A stretch of 64,000 bases of DNA from Clostridia bacterium (lineage in GTDB: Bacteria; Bacillota; Clostridia; Oscillospirales; Acutalibacteraceae), in the NCBI GenBank assembly GCA_017409265.1, contig JAFQSY010000039.1:1-64000 (forward strand), given 5' to 3'. The notes beneath the pieces are model-generated. The model did no database searches. It was not told the DNA's origin and worked only from the letters and a program-made list of their open reading frames with translations. Of this stretch, positions 7,832 to 15,899 are shown in pieces; position 1 is the first letter of the stretch; every line of letters starts with the position of its first letter. Both the position numbers and the translations under genes were made by a program.

Positions 7832-9136
7832 ATGTTTCAGATGTTAATTGAATATCTCAAAGGCAGGGAAGTGCTTATTCTCGGCTTCGGCAGAGAAGGA
7901 CGCTCTACCTATGATATAATAAGAAGAAATCTGCCTGACAAAAAAATCGGTATTGCGGATATGCGTCAGATTGAGCTTGATGATCCGAATGTAACTCTTC
8001 ATTGCGGCGAGGATTATCTTGATGCGATAGAAAAATATGAAACAGTCATAAAAACTCCCGGTATTTCATTCAGGGATGTTGCTGTTTCAAGCAATATTGA
8101 AGTGACATGCCAGACGGATTTGTTTATGCGCTTTTCAAAGGGTGTCTGTATCGGCGTTACGGGCACAAAGGGCAAGACCACAACCTCAACCCTGATTTAT
8201 GAAATGATAAAGCAGGCAGGCAAAAAGGTTTGCCTTATAGGGAATATGGGTGTGCCTGTACTTGACAGCCTTGAAAGCGGAGATTCGCTTGCCGCGGTTA
8301 TTGAAATGTCGTCGCATCAGCTTGAGTATACAACTGCATCGCCCCATGTTGCGGTTATGACAAATATTTATCCCGAGCATCTTGACCATTACAACGGCTT
8401 CAGCGGCTATGTTACAGCCAAGATGAACATAATCCGCCATCAGGTCGGCTGCGATTATTTTATCTGTAATGCATGGCAGAATTTTGAAGAGAACTTCAAT
8501 TTTTCAAAGACGGAAACAACGGTTATCAAGGTCTGCGAAAATGGCGGAAATGGCGATGAGAAGCTTATCGCCGCGGCGGCTTCAAACGAAAGACTCAAGG
8601 GTGCGCATAACAAGCAGAATGTTTTGTTTGCGGCAACAGCGGCAAGATGCATCGGCATAAGCGACGAGGATATTCTTGAAGCTGTCAGAAATTTCAAGGG
8701 TATTGAAAACAGAATGGAGCCCATCGGCGAATATTACGGAATAAAATTCTATAACGATGCAATCGCAACAATTCCCCATGCCGTTGAATGCGCAATTGAA
8801 GCGCTTGATGATGTTGATACTCTCATTTTCGGCGGAATGGACAGAGGTATTGATTACTCGGGATTTGAAAAGTATCTTGAAAAATGCAAGCTTCGTACCA
8901 TAATCGGAATGCCTGACACGGGAATAAACATATGCAACGCACTTCTTGAAAGAGGCTGCACTAAAAATATCATTCTTGCGCAGACCATGGAGGAAGCTGT
9001 TGATGCGGCGTTCAGATTTACCGAAAAGGGCAAAAGCTGCATAATGTCGCCTGCGGCATCGAGCTACAATGTCTATAAGGATTTTGAACATAAGGGCAAT
9101 CATTATAAAGAGCTTGTAAAAGCTTGGAAAGAATAG
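7832..9136 (+). CDS. murD: MurD-like Mur ligase
   Basis: A 434-residue ATP-dependent ligase predicted to add glutamate to UDP-MurNAc-L-Ala in peptidoglycan synthesis. Domains: N-terminal Rossmann-like UDP-binding domain (LGFGREGRS, about 18-26), central ATPase domain with P-loop GVTGTKGKTTT (about 109-119), EMSSHQLE and PEHLDHYNG, then the C-terminal domain with ENRMEPIGEYYGIKFYND and FGGMDRGIDYS. The C-terminal motif that reads NDSKATN in classical MurD reads NDAIATI here, so the lysine normally contacting substrate is absent. An alternative is a MurD2-type enzyme using another amino acid. An AAGGAG site precedes ATG; the gene is monocistronic. Confidence 0.82.
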   Translation: MFQMLIEYLKGREVLILGFGREGRSTYDIIRRNLPDKKIGIADMRQIELDDPNVTLHCGEDYLDAIEKYETVIKTPGISFRDVAVSSNIEVTCQTDLFMRFSKGVCIGVTGTKGKTTTSTLIYEMIKQAGKKVCLIGNMGVPVLDSLESGDSLAAVIEMSSHQLEYTTASPHVAVMTNIYPEHLDHYNGFSGYVTAKMNIIRHQVGCDYFICNAWQNFEENFNFSKTETTVIKVCENGGNGDEKLIAAAASNERLKGAHNKQNVLFAATAARCIGISDEDILEAVRNFKGIENRMEPIGEYYGIKFYNDAIATIPHAVECAIEALDDVDTLIFGGMDRGIDYSGFEKYLEKCKLRTIIGMPDTGINICNALLERGCTKNIILAQTMEEAVDAAFRFTEKGKSCIMSPAASSYNVYKDFEHKGNHYKELVKAWKE

Positions 9137-9140
9137 TTTA

Positions 9141-9166
9141 ACGGACAGCTTTGGCTGTCCGTTTTT
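9141..9166 (+). terminator. Intrinsic terminator
   Basis: ACGGACAGC, loop TTTG, GCTGTCCGT, then TTTTT; directly after the murD-like gene. Confidence 0.9.
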
Positions 9167-9220
9167 GTATATGTTTCAGAAACCTGCGAATAATAAATTA
9201 TCAAAATTCGGAGGTTTGCC

Positions 9221-10648
9221 ATGGAATCGTTATGGAGCAGAAGTGTTGAAATGCCTGCGTTTGAGTGTCTTGATGAGGATTTGGAGGCTGAAACAGTCAT
9301 TATAGGCGGCGGAATGGCGGGACTGTTGACGGCATACAAACTGAAAGAAAAGGGAAAAGATGCCGTGATTCTTGAGGCAGACAGAATCTGCACGGGTCAG
9401 ACAGCGAACACGACCGCAAAAATCACCTGCCAGCACGGTCTGATTTATGACAGACTTATTGACGCATTCGGAGAGAGCAAAGCGGCGCAGTATGCAAGGG
9501 CAAATTTAAAAGCGGTTGATGAATATGAACGGATAATAAAAAAAGAGGGAATAGAATGTTCATTCAAACGTTTACCGTCATATCTTTACACACAGTCAGA
9601 TGAAAATGCGCTGAACAGAGAGTTTGAAGCAGCAAAAAGACTTGGTGTTTCTGCAATGCTTATGAACGGGTCGCCGTTGCCGTTTGTTGTTAAAAAATCG
9701 CTTTGTTTTGAAAGTCAGGCGCAATTTAATCCTCTTAAATTTACGTCGGCAATTGCAAAAAAGCTGAAAATATATGAAAAAACAAAGGTTTATTCTGCCG
9801 AAAACGGTGTTCTTAAAGCTAACGGAAAAACAGTCAGGGCAAAAAATGTTGTTGTTGCAACGCATTATCCGTTTATAAATGCACCGGGATATTATTTTCT
9901 GCGTCTGCATCAGGCAAGGTCATACGCAGTTGCTTTTGAAAATTGCGAAAAAATCAACGGAATGTATTATGGGATTGACCCTGACGCGCTGTCTTTGAGG
10001 GAATATGGTAATATGATAATTGCTGGTGGAGGTTCGCACATAACGGGAGAATGCAAAGGAAATGAGTTTTCGAATATTGCCAAAAGGGTCAAGGAAATAT
10101 GGAAAGATGCATCTGAAACGGCAAGGTGGTCTGCGCAGGACTGCATGCCGCCCGATTCCGTGCCTTATATAGGAAAATATTCAAAGAATACGAGCGGATT
10201 TTTCGTTGCAACCGGCTTTCAGAAGTGGGGAATGACAAATTCTATGGCTGCCGCAGAGATTGTTTCAGATATGATTTGCGGAATAAAAAACGAAAACGCA
10301 GAAGTGTTTTCTCCGCAAAGGAGTCTGTCAGCAGGTGCAGGAGAGCTTTGCAGTCATGCAATCCGCTCCGTCAACGGACTTGTTATAAAGAAGCTGAAAA
10401 TGCCGAAAAAAAGCTCCTCACAGCTCAAAAGCGGTGAGGGTGGCATAGTGAGGCATGAGGGTAAAACCGTTGCCGCATACAGAGATGAAAGCGGAAATCT
10501 GCATATTGCAAATCCGAATTGCTCACATCTCGGCTGCCGACTTTCGTTTAACAGCGAGCTTAACAGTTGGGATTGCCCGTGCCACGGCTCAAGATTTGAT
10601 GTTGACGGAAGACTGATTGATAATCCGTCGATAAGAAATTTAAAATAA
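9221..10648 (+). CDS. FAD oxidoreductase fused to Rieske domain
   Basis: A 475-residue two-domain protein. Residues about 24-370 form a DAO-type (glycine/D-amino acid oxidase-like) FAD domain: dinucleotide-binding VIIGGGMAGLLTAYKL, ADRICTGQTANTTAKITCQHG typical of this family, and a C-terminal FAD segment FFVATGFQKWGMTNSMAAA. Residues about 415-475 form a Rieske [2Fe-2S] domain: CSHLGC and CPCHGS supply the two Cys and two His ligands, followed by FDVDGR. The substrate is unknown; the fusion suggests internal electron transfer between iron-sulfur cluster and flavin. CGGAGG precedes the ATG. Monocistronic between two terminators. Confidence 0.88.
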   Translation: MESLWSRSVEMPAFECLDEDLEAETVIIGGGMAGLLTAYKLKEKGKDAVILEADRICTGQTANTTAKITCQHGLIYDRLIDAFGESKAAQYARANLKAVDEYERIIKKEGIECSFKRLPSYLYTQSDENALNREFEAAKRLGVSAMLMNGSPLPFVVKKSLCFESQAQFNPLKFTSAIAKKLKIYEKTKVYSAENGVLKANGKTVRAKNVVVATHYPFINAPGYYFLRLHQARSYAVAFENCEKINGMYYGIDPDALSLREYGNMIIAGGGSHITGECKGNEFSNIAKRVKEIWKDASETARWSAQDCMPPDSVPYIGKYSKNTSGFFVATGFQKWGMTNSMAAAEIVSDMICGIKNENAEVFSPQRSLSAGAGELCSHAIRSVNGLVIKKLKMPKKSSSQLKSGEGGIVRHEGKTVAAYRDESGNLHIANPNCSHLGCRLSFNSELNSWDCPCHGSRFDVDGRLIDNPSIRNLK

Positions 10649-10651
10649 AAA

Positions 10652-10684
10652 ATGACTCACGGAGAATTTTTCTTCGTGAGTCAT
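10652..10684. terminator. Bidirectional terminator
   Basis: ATGACTCACG and CGTGAGTCAT, extended inward by GAGAA/TTCTT, form a stem of about 15 bp between the convergent FAD/Rieske and UPF0210 genes. Confidence 0.8.
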
Positions 10685-10690
10685 CTTACT

Positions 10691-12049
10691 TTAGTTCTTT
10701 AAGCTCTGCATGGGAGCGGGGATTCTTCCGCCTCTGCTTATGAATTTTGCAGGGGAATAGGTTGAAAGCGGCATAACGGGACCGCTGCCGAGAAGTCCGC
10801 CGAAGCTTAACTCTTCGCCGATTCCTTTGCCGATAGCTGGGATAACTCTTACGGCGGTTGTCTTTGAGTTAACCATGCCGATGGCGGCTTCATCTGCGAT
10901 AATTGCAGAGATGACCTCTGCAGGAGTATCACCGGGAATATTAATCATATCAAGACCGACGGAGCAGACTGCTGTCATTGCCTCAAGCTTGTTGAGGGTC
11001 AAAGCACCGCATCTTGCCGCATCAATCATGCCTGCATCTTCGGTTACGGGAATGAATGCGCCTGAAAGTCCGCCGACATGCGAAGAAGCCATGACGCCGC
11101 CTTTTTTAACCGCATCGTTGAGAAGTGCGAGAGCGGCGGTTGTGCCGTGACATCCGCAGCATTCAAGACCCATTTCTTCAAGAATATGTGCGACAGAATC
11201 GCCGATAGCAGGTGTGGGTGCGAGAGAAAGGTCAACAATGCCGAAAGGCACACCGAGTCTGCGTGAAGCTTCGCTTGCAACAAGCTGACCCATACGGGTG
11301 ATTTTGAATGCGGTTTTCTTTATGAGATCTGCAACTGCGGTAAGGTCGCAGTCGCCTGCCTTGGCGAGAGCGGCTCTTACAACGCCGGGACCTGAAACGC
11401 CGACATTGATTACACAGTCGGGTTCGCCTGCACCGTGGAATGCGCCCGCCATGAACGGATTATCCTCGGGAGCATTGCAGAAAACAACGAGCTTTGCGGG
11501 ACCGATGCAATCTCTGTCCGCGGTAAGCTCTGCGCTTTTTCTGACAACATGACCCATAAGACCTACTGCGTCCATGTTGATTCCTGTTTTTGTTGAGCCG
11601 ATGTTGACCGAGGAGCAGATATGGTCGGTAACACTTAATGCCTCGGGAATTGCTTCGATAAGCTCTCTGTCACCGGGACCGAAGCCCTTCTGAACAAGGG
11701 CGGAAAAACCGCCGAGGAAGTTGACTCCGCAGGCAACGGCAGCCTTTTCAAGTGTCTTTGCGAGTTTTACGGCATCCTTGTTTTCGCAGGATGCGAGAAT
11801 CATTGCCGCGGGAGTAACCGAAATTCGTTTGTTTATAATGGGAATGCCAAATTCCTTCTCAATCTGTTCGCCTGTTGCAACAAGATTTTTTGCGTAACGA
11901 GTGATTTTATCGTATACTTTTTGACACATGACATCAACATCGCTGTGGCAGCAGTCGAGAAGGGAAATTCCCATTGTTATTGTACGCACGTCCAGGTGTT
12001 CATCCTGAATCATGGTTATTGTTTCAAGTATATCTCTTGCGTTAAGCAC
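10691..12049 (-). CDS. UPF0210/PFL family protein
   Basis: A 452-residue conserved protein of the UPF0210 (DUF711) family, whose structure is related to glycyl-radical enzymes but whose reaction is unknown. Characteristic stretches: [19 protein letters not shown] at the start, [22 protein letters not shown] and [15 protein letters not shown], and the C-terminal [13 protein letters not shown] longer GTG start at 12058 would overlap its own ribosome binding site (GAGGTG); GTG at 12049, 6 bp after that site, also fits the usual family N-terminus. It is the last gene of a leftward operon and is nearly always paired with the ACT-domain protein just upstream, as here. Confidence 0.9.
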   Translation of the reverse strand: MLNARDILETITMIQDEHLDVRTITMGISLLDCCHSDVDVMCQKVYDKITRYAKNLVATGEQIEKEFGIPIINKRISVTPAAMILASCENKDAVKLAKTLEKAAVACGVNFLGGFSALVQKGFGPGDRELIEAIPEALSVTDHICSSVNIGSTKTGINMDAVGLMGHVVRKSAELTADRDCIGPAKLVVFCNAPEDNPFMAGAFHGAGEPDCVINVGVSGPGVVRAALAKAGDCDLTAVADLIKKTAFKITRMGQLVASEASRRLGVPFGIVDLSLAPTPAIGDSVAHILEEMGLECCGCHGTTAALALLNDAVKKGGVMASSHVGGLSGAFIPVTEDAGMIDAARCGALTLNKLEAMTAVCSVGLDMINIPGDTPAEVISAIIADEAAIGMVNSKTTAVRVIPAIGKGIGEELSFGGLLGSGPVMPLSTYSPAKFISRGGRIPAPMQSLKN

Positions 12050-12064
12050 GGGAATCACCTCACA

Positions 12065-12334
12065 TTATATAGTATGCATCGCGTTAAAAATATCCTCGTG
12101 CATTGCATGGATTGAAAGCCCCATATCGCTTCCGATTTTTTGGAGCATATCTGAAAGCTCTGTGAAGGGAATATCCGATTTTGAAATATCAACCATCATT
12201 ATCATTGCAAACATGTCCTGAAGAATTGACTGTGTAACCTCAAGCACGTTTATGTTGTGGTTTGAGCATTCGGTCGATACTTTTGCGAGAATACCGACCA
12301 TGTCTTTGCCGATAACTGTTATTACTGCACGCAT
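12065..12334 (-). CDS. ACT-domain protein (UPF0237)
   Basis: An 89-residue single ACT domain: MRAVITVIGKDMVGILAKVS forms the first strand and ligand loop (GKDMVGI), followed by NINVLEVTQSIL. ACT domains bind small molecules, usually amino acids, to regulate a partner. It lies immediately upstream of the UPF0210 gene, a conserved pairing in Firmicutes and Archaea, so it probably regulates or partners that protein. GGAGGC precedes the ATG. The ligand is unknown. Confidence 0.9.
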   Translation of the reverse strand: MRAVITVIGKDMVGILAKVSTECSNHNINVLEVTQSILQDMFAMIMMVDISKSDIPFTELSDMLQKIGSDMGLSIHAMHEDIFNAMHTI

Positions 12335-12352
12335 GATTTGCCTCCGTTTTAT

Positions 12353-12961
12353 TTAAAAATTCAAGACTTCCGAAATATCTTTGATTATAAAATCTGCTAA
12401 TGACTCAATGTTTTCTTTCTTTGTGAAAAGGCAGCCGAAGGTGCCTGCGTTTTTGCCTGAGAGAACATCAATTTCTCTGTCGCCGATCATCACGGTTTCG
12501 TTTCTGTTAAGTCCGTAGGTGTCGCAAATCCAATTTACCGCATCGGGTGAGGGTTTTGAGGGGAATTTCATTGAGGAATCAACAAAAGCGGTGAAGAATT
12601 TCTTCATACCGTAGATTTCAAGATAATGCTGTGAGGTTTCAAAGCCTCGGTGCGTATATAGAAAATGCTTTTTGCCGCTGTTGAAGAGGGCTTCAAGGGT
12701 TTTATATGTATTTTCAAACGGTACCGCAATCGGGCGCAGGGAATAATCGTGCTCGTAGTTGCGGAAAATCGCTTTTTCTTCTTCGCCGACATCATAATGC
12801 TCAAAGGCGTGTGCAAAGGTGATTTCGAGAAGTGCCTTTGCCTCGTCATAATCGGCATCTTTGCCGAAATCGCCGAGAGCTTTTAAAAAAGCAGATGTGA
12901 TGTGAGGATAGCTGTCAAACAGCATTCCGTCAAAATCCCAGATATAGTTCTGCATCTGCAT
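12353..12961 (-). CDS. HAD-superfamily phosphatase
   Basis: A 202-residue HAD subfamily IA hydrolase, phosphoglycolate-phosphatase-like. Motif I is DFDGMLFDS (nucleophile and acid/base Asp near residues 9 and 11), a helical cap follows, motif II lies in FLYTHRG, motif III lysine in KPSPDAVN, and motif IV is MIGDREIDVLSGKNAG. A longer open frame to 13018 overlaps galE; I choose ATG 12961 (or 12955) because it begins just after the galE stop with GAGG upstream and gives the usual short N-terminus. Substrate unknown; the galE linkage suggests a sugar phosphate, which is inference. Confidence 0.82.
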   Translation of the reverse strand: MQMQNYIWDFDGMLFDSYPHITSAFLKALGDFGKDADYDEAKALLEITFAHAFEHYDVGEEEKAIFRNYEHDYSLRPIAVPFENTYKTLEALFNSGKKHFLYTHRGFETSQHYLEIYGMKKFFTAFVDSSMKFPSKPSPDAVNWICDTYGLNRNETVMIGDREIDVLSGKNAGTFGCLFTKKENIESLADFIIKDISEVLNF

Positions 12962-12963
12962 GG

Positions 12964-13980
12964 TTATGCCTCGTATCCGTTGGGGTTCTGCGACTGCCAG
13001 CGCCATGAATCCTCGCACATTTCGTCGATGCCTCTGACAGCTTCCCAGCCGAGTTCTTCCTTTGCCTTGGAGGGATCGGAATAGCAGGTTGCAATGTCGC
13101 CGGGTCTGCGGGGTGCGATAACATATTTAACAGGCTTACCGCAGGCTTTCTCAAATGCTTTCACAACCTCAAGCACACTGTATCCGTTGCCTGTTCCGAG
13201 ATTGTATGTGAAGCAGCCGTTTTCGCCGAGAACCTTTTCAACTGCTTTGAGGTGTCCGAGTGCAAGGTCAACAACATGGATATAGTCACGCACGCCTGTT
13301 CCGTCGGGGGTGGGATAATCATTGCCGTTGACATTGAGATGGTCAAGCTTGCCGATGGCAACCTGTGTTATGTAAGGAACAAGGTTGTTGGGTATTCCGT
13401 TGGGGTCTTCGCCGATTCTGCCGCTCTTGTGTGCACCGATGGGGTTGAAATAGCGCAGAAGGCATGCGCTCCACTCGCTGTCGGATGCGCAGGTATCCTT
13501 GAGGATTCTTTCAATATAAAGCTTGGTTGTGCCGTAGGGGTTGGTTGTTTTTCCCTCGGGCATATCTTCTTTGAGAGGTGAGGGGTTTTCACTGCCGTAA
13601 ACGGTTGCCGATGAGCTGAAAACAATCTTTTTGCAGCCTGCCGCAGCCATTGCCTCGCAAAGAATAACCGAACCGCCGATATTGTTATCGTAATATTCGA
13701 GAGGGTTTGAAATACTCTCGGGTACGCACTTAAGACCTGCAAAGTGAATTACGGCATCAATCTTATTATCTGCAAAGACTTTGTCAAGTCCCTCGCGGTC
13801 ACGGATATCGCATTCATAGAATTTGACATCTTTCCCCGTAATTTCTTTTATTCGTTTTACACTTTCGCTCTTGCTGTTACAGAGATTATCGAGTATAATA
13901 GGGTCATAGCCTGCATTAAGAAGCTCAACGCAGGTGTGGGAACCGATGAATCCGGCGCCGCCGGTAACAAGAATAGACAT
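12964..13980 (-). CDS. galE: UDP-glucose 4-epimerase
   Basis: A 338-residue extended SDR enzyme interconverting UDP-glucose and UDP-galactose (Leloir pathway, surface glycan precursors). Visible motifs: NAD-binding [15 protein letters not shown] at the N-terminus, HFAGLKCV, the Ser of FSSSATVYG, the catalytic Tyr/Lys in [22 protein letters not shown], and [15 protein letters not shown] near the C-terminus. GGAGGG lies 8 bp before the ATG. It leads the operon galE-HAD-ACT-UPF0210. Confidence 0.95.
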   Translation of the reverse strand: MSILVTGGAGFIGSHTCVELLNAGYDPIILDNLCNSKSESVKRIKEITGKDVKFYECDIRDREGLDKVFADNKIDAVIHFAGLKCVPESISNPLEYYDNNIGGSVILCEAMAAAGCKKIVFSSSATVYGSENPSPLKEDMPEGKTTNPYGTTKLYIERILKDTCASDSEWSACLLRYFNPIGAHKSGRIGEDPNGIPNNLVPYITQVAIGKLDHLNVNGNDYPTPDGTGVRDYIHVVDLALGHLKAVEKVLGENGCFTYNLGTGNGYSVLEVVKAFEKACGKPVKYVIAPRRPGDIATCYSDPSKAKEELGWEAVRGIDEMCEDSWRWQSQNPNGYEA

Positions 13981-14012
13981 TTACATATCCCTCCACAATA
14001 ATTCTGATAAAT

Positions 14013-14041
14013 ATTATAAATAGAATTTATTATAAAATCAA
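14013..14041 (-). promoter_or_regulatory. Sigma-A-like promoter of galE operon
   Basis: Minus strand TTGATT (14041-14036), 17-bp spacer, TATAAT (14018-14013), about 33 bp before the galE start. Confidence 0.65.
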
Positions 14042-14082
14042 CAGACGGATATACAATATTTTTAAAAAAGGACGTGCTTTTT

Positions 14083-14742
14083 TTGACAAGCTATGAAAAT
14101 TTGAGGCATGACAGCGAGATTTTGTCTTTAATAGATGCGGCAAACAATGTTCTTGGTGCAATCGGATATACGGAGCATGGTGTGGCTCATTGTGTAAAAA
14201 CCGGAACAGATGCAGGCAGGATTCTTGAACATCTCGGCTATTCCGAAAGGGAATGTGAGCTTGCAAAGATTGCGGGTTTGCTTCACGATATCGGGAATGC
14301 GGTGAACAGAAGCGGTCATGCTCAAAGCGGAGCTTTTCTGGCCTTCAGTTTGCTCCGTGAAAGAAATTTTCCGTTTCAGGAGGTTATTGCGGTAACAACG
14401 GCCATAGGTCATCATGATGAAAAAACCGCTGCTCCCGTAACTCCGCTTGCGGCAGCGCTGATTCTTGCCGATAAAAGCGACGTACGTACAACCAGAGTGC
14501 GTAACAAAAATACGGTTTACAATGATATTCATGACAGGGTTAATTATGCGGTAACTAATTCTGAAATTGATGTTGACAAAGAGAAAAAGCTGATTGTTCT
14601 TACGCTTAAAATTGACACGTTGATTTGTCCGGTTATGGAGTATTTTGAAATTTTTCTTGAACGAATGGTGCTCTGCAAAAAATCGGCGGAATTTCTTGGA
14701 TGTGATTTTGAACTTATTATTAATGATACGAGGTTGCTGTGA
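14083..14742 (+). CDS. HD-domain phosphohydrolase
   Basis: A 219-residue protein with an HD metal-dependent phosphohydrolase domain: an early His in YTEHGVAHCVKTG, the HD pair in LLHDIGNAVNRSGH, and GHHDEKT, followed by the conserved Asp of LADKSDVRTTRVRN. Such proteins hydrolyse nucleotides or cyclic nucleotides; the substrate here is unknown. An upstream GTG (14074) lies on top of the AAAAAGGAC ribosome binding site, so TTG 14083, about 9 bp after it, is preferred. Its stop overlaps the rsmA start (TGATG), suggesting cotranslation. Confidence 0.82.
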   Translation: MTSYENLRHDSEILSLIDAANNVLGAIGYTEHGVAHCVKTGTDAGRILEHLGYSERECELAKIAGLLHDIGNAVNRSGHAQSGAFLAFSLLRERNFPFQEVIAVTTAIGHHDEKTAAPVTPLAAALILADKSDVRTTRVRNKNTVYNDIHDRVNYAVTNSEIDVDKEKKLIVLTLKIDTLICPVMEYFEIFLERMVLCKKSAEFLGCDFELIINDTRLL

Positions 14743-15605
14743 TGTATAATTTAACGGATATCGGAACAATCAAAGAAATTCTCGGCAGACACGGCTTTCA
14801 TTTTTCAAAAGCGCTCGGTCAGAATTTTATAGTTAATCCTTCGGTTTGCCCGAGAATGGCGGAGGAAAGCGGTATTGACGAAAACTGCGGCGTTATCGAA
14901 ATCGGTGCAGGTATCGGCGTTCTTACTGCAGAGCTTGCAAAGAGAGCGAAAAAGGTTGTTGTTATTGAAATCGATACAAAGCTTCTGCCGATTCTTGACG
15001 AAACACTCAAAAACTTTGATAATATAGAAATCATCAATCAGGATGTTCTGAAAACCGATCTTGCCGCTCTTATAAAAGAAAAATTTGACGGAATGCCCGT
15101 GTATGTATGCGCAAATCTGCCTTATTATATAACCTCACCCGTTATTATGGCTTTGCTTGAAAGCAGGCTCCCGATTGAAGCGGTGACGGTTATGGTGCAG
15201 AAAGAAGCGGCGCAAAGAATCTGCGCTCCCGTTGGCAGCCGTCTTTCGGGTGCGGTGACTGTTGCGGTTGATTATTACGCGCATGCACAAAAGCTTTTTG
15301 ATGTTTCGGCAGGCTCGTTTATGCCTGCACCGAAGGTTGACAGCTGCGTTATCAGAATGGATATCCGCAAGCAGCCCGAAATCGAGATCCCCGATGAGAA
15401 TTTATTCTTCAGAATGGTACATGCCGCCTTTGGTCAAAGAAGAAAAACAGCCTCAAATTCCATAAGTGCAGGCTCGGGAATACCGAAAGATATTGTTATA
15501 AAAGCCATTGAGGAATGTGGATTTGAGCCTTCGGTGCGTGCAGAAGGACTTGATATGCAGGAGCTCGCTTTGCTGAGCACAAAGATATCGGAGCTTATGG
15601 GATAA
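14742..15605 (+). CDS. rsmA: 16S rRNA dimethyladenosine transferase
   Basis: A 287-residue SAM-dependent methyltransferase (RsmA/KsgA) that dimethylates two adjacent adenines in the 3' terminal helix of 16S rRNA during small-subunit maturation. Motifs: KALGQNFIVN near residue 24, SAM-binding IEIGAGIGVLT, VIEIDTKLLPIL, catalytic NLPYYITSP, and a C-terminal helical domain with FGQRRKT. Length matches the family. ATG 14742 overlaps the stop of the HD gene; GTG 14739 is the alternative. It is followed by a promoter for the next transcription unit. Confidence 0.96.
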   Translation: MYNLTDIGTIKEILGRHGFHFSKALGQNFIVNPSVCPRMAEESGIDENCGVIEIGAGIGVLTAELAKRAKKVVVIEIDTKLLPILDETLKNFDNIEIINQDVLKTDLAALIKEKFDGMPVYVCANLPYYITSPVIMALLESRLPIEAVTVMVQKEAAQRICAPVGSRLSGAVTVAVDYYAHAQKLFDVSAGSFMPAPKVDSCVIRMDIRKQPEIEIPDENLFFRMVHAAFGQRRKTASNSISAGSGIPKDIVIKAIEECGFEPSVRAEGLDMQELALLSTKISELMG

Positions 15606-15621
15606 CATTTCGTTTTTTCTC

Positions 15622-15650
15622 TTGACAAAAAATAATATATAAGTTAATAT
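15622..15650 (+). promoter_or_regulatory. Strong sigma-A promoter for riboswitch transcript
   Basis: Consensus TTGACA (15622-15627), 17-bp spacer, TAATAT (15645-15650). Transcription should begin near 15657, shortly before the lysine aptamer. Confidence 0.85.
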
Positions 15651-15670
15651 CAAAGAGTAAAAAAAGCAAA

Positions 15671-15827
15671 GATAGAGGCGCAAAAGTTAAGAGTATGCCG
15701 ATTTCTGACGGGAAAAAGGAGCGACTGAAAGGAGCTTTTGCCGAGGTTAGCAATTGCCTGCCCGGGGCGGTGCTTGCCGGTATTGCACATAACATGTGCC
15801 GTACTGTCACGGTTGTGGAGAGCTATC
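15671..15827 (+). ncRNA. Lysine riboswitch (L box)
   Basis: The leader has the core of the lysine aptamer: P1 strand GATAG (15671-15675) followed by AGGCGCAA and AGAGTATGCCG, then CTGAAAGGAGC, TTTGCCGAGGT, CCCGGGGCGGTGC, TACTGTCACGG and the closing TTGTGGAGAGCTATC, whose CTATC (15823-15827) pairs with GATAG. These are the conserved junction elements of Rfam L-box RNAs. It is followed by a terminator and an NhaC-family transporter gene, a known target class for this riboswitch. Lysine binding should repress expression. Confidence 0.93.
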
Positions 15828-15840
15828 GCAAAGGTTTTTC

Positions 15841-15880
15841 AAGCTTCGATATGCAGCCGTGCATATTGAAGCTTTTTAAT
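15841..15880 (+). terminator. Riboswitch-controlled terminator
   Basis: AAGCTTCGATATGCA, loop GCCG, TGCATATTGAAGCTT, then TTTAATATTTT. The stem starts 13 bp after the P1 stem of the lysine aptamer and ends just before the GGAGG of the transporter gene, the expected expression platform. Confidence 0.85.
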
Positions 15881-15899
15881 ATTTTACGGAGGTTTGATT

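Noticed and set aside
8582-9103. 173-codon minus-strand frame inside murD
   Set aside because: Shadow of the MurD C-terminal domain with no ribosome binding site.
14128-14769. 213-codon minus-strand frame opposite the HD gene
   Set aside because: Antisense to a well-supported gene; basic, low-quality composition and no family features.
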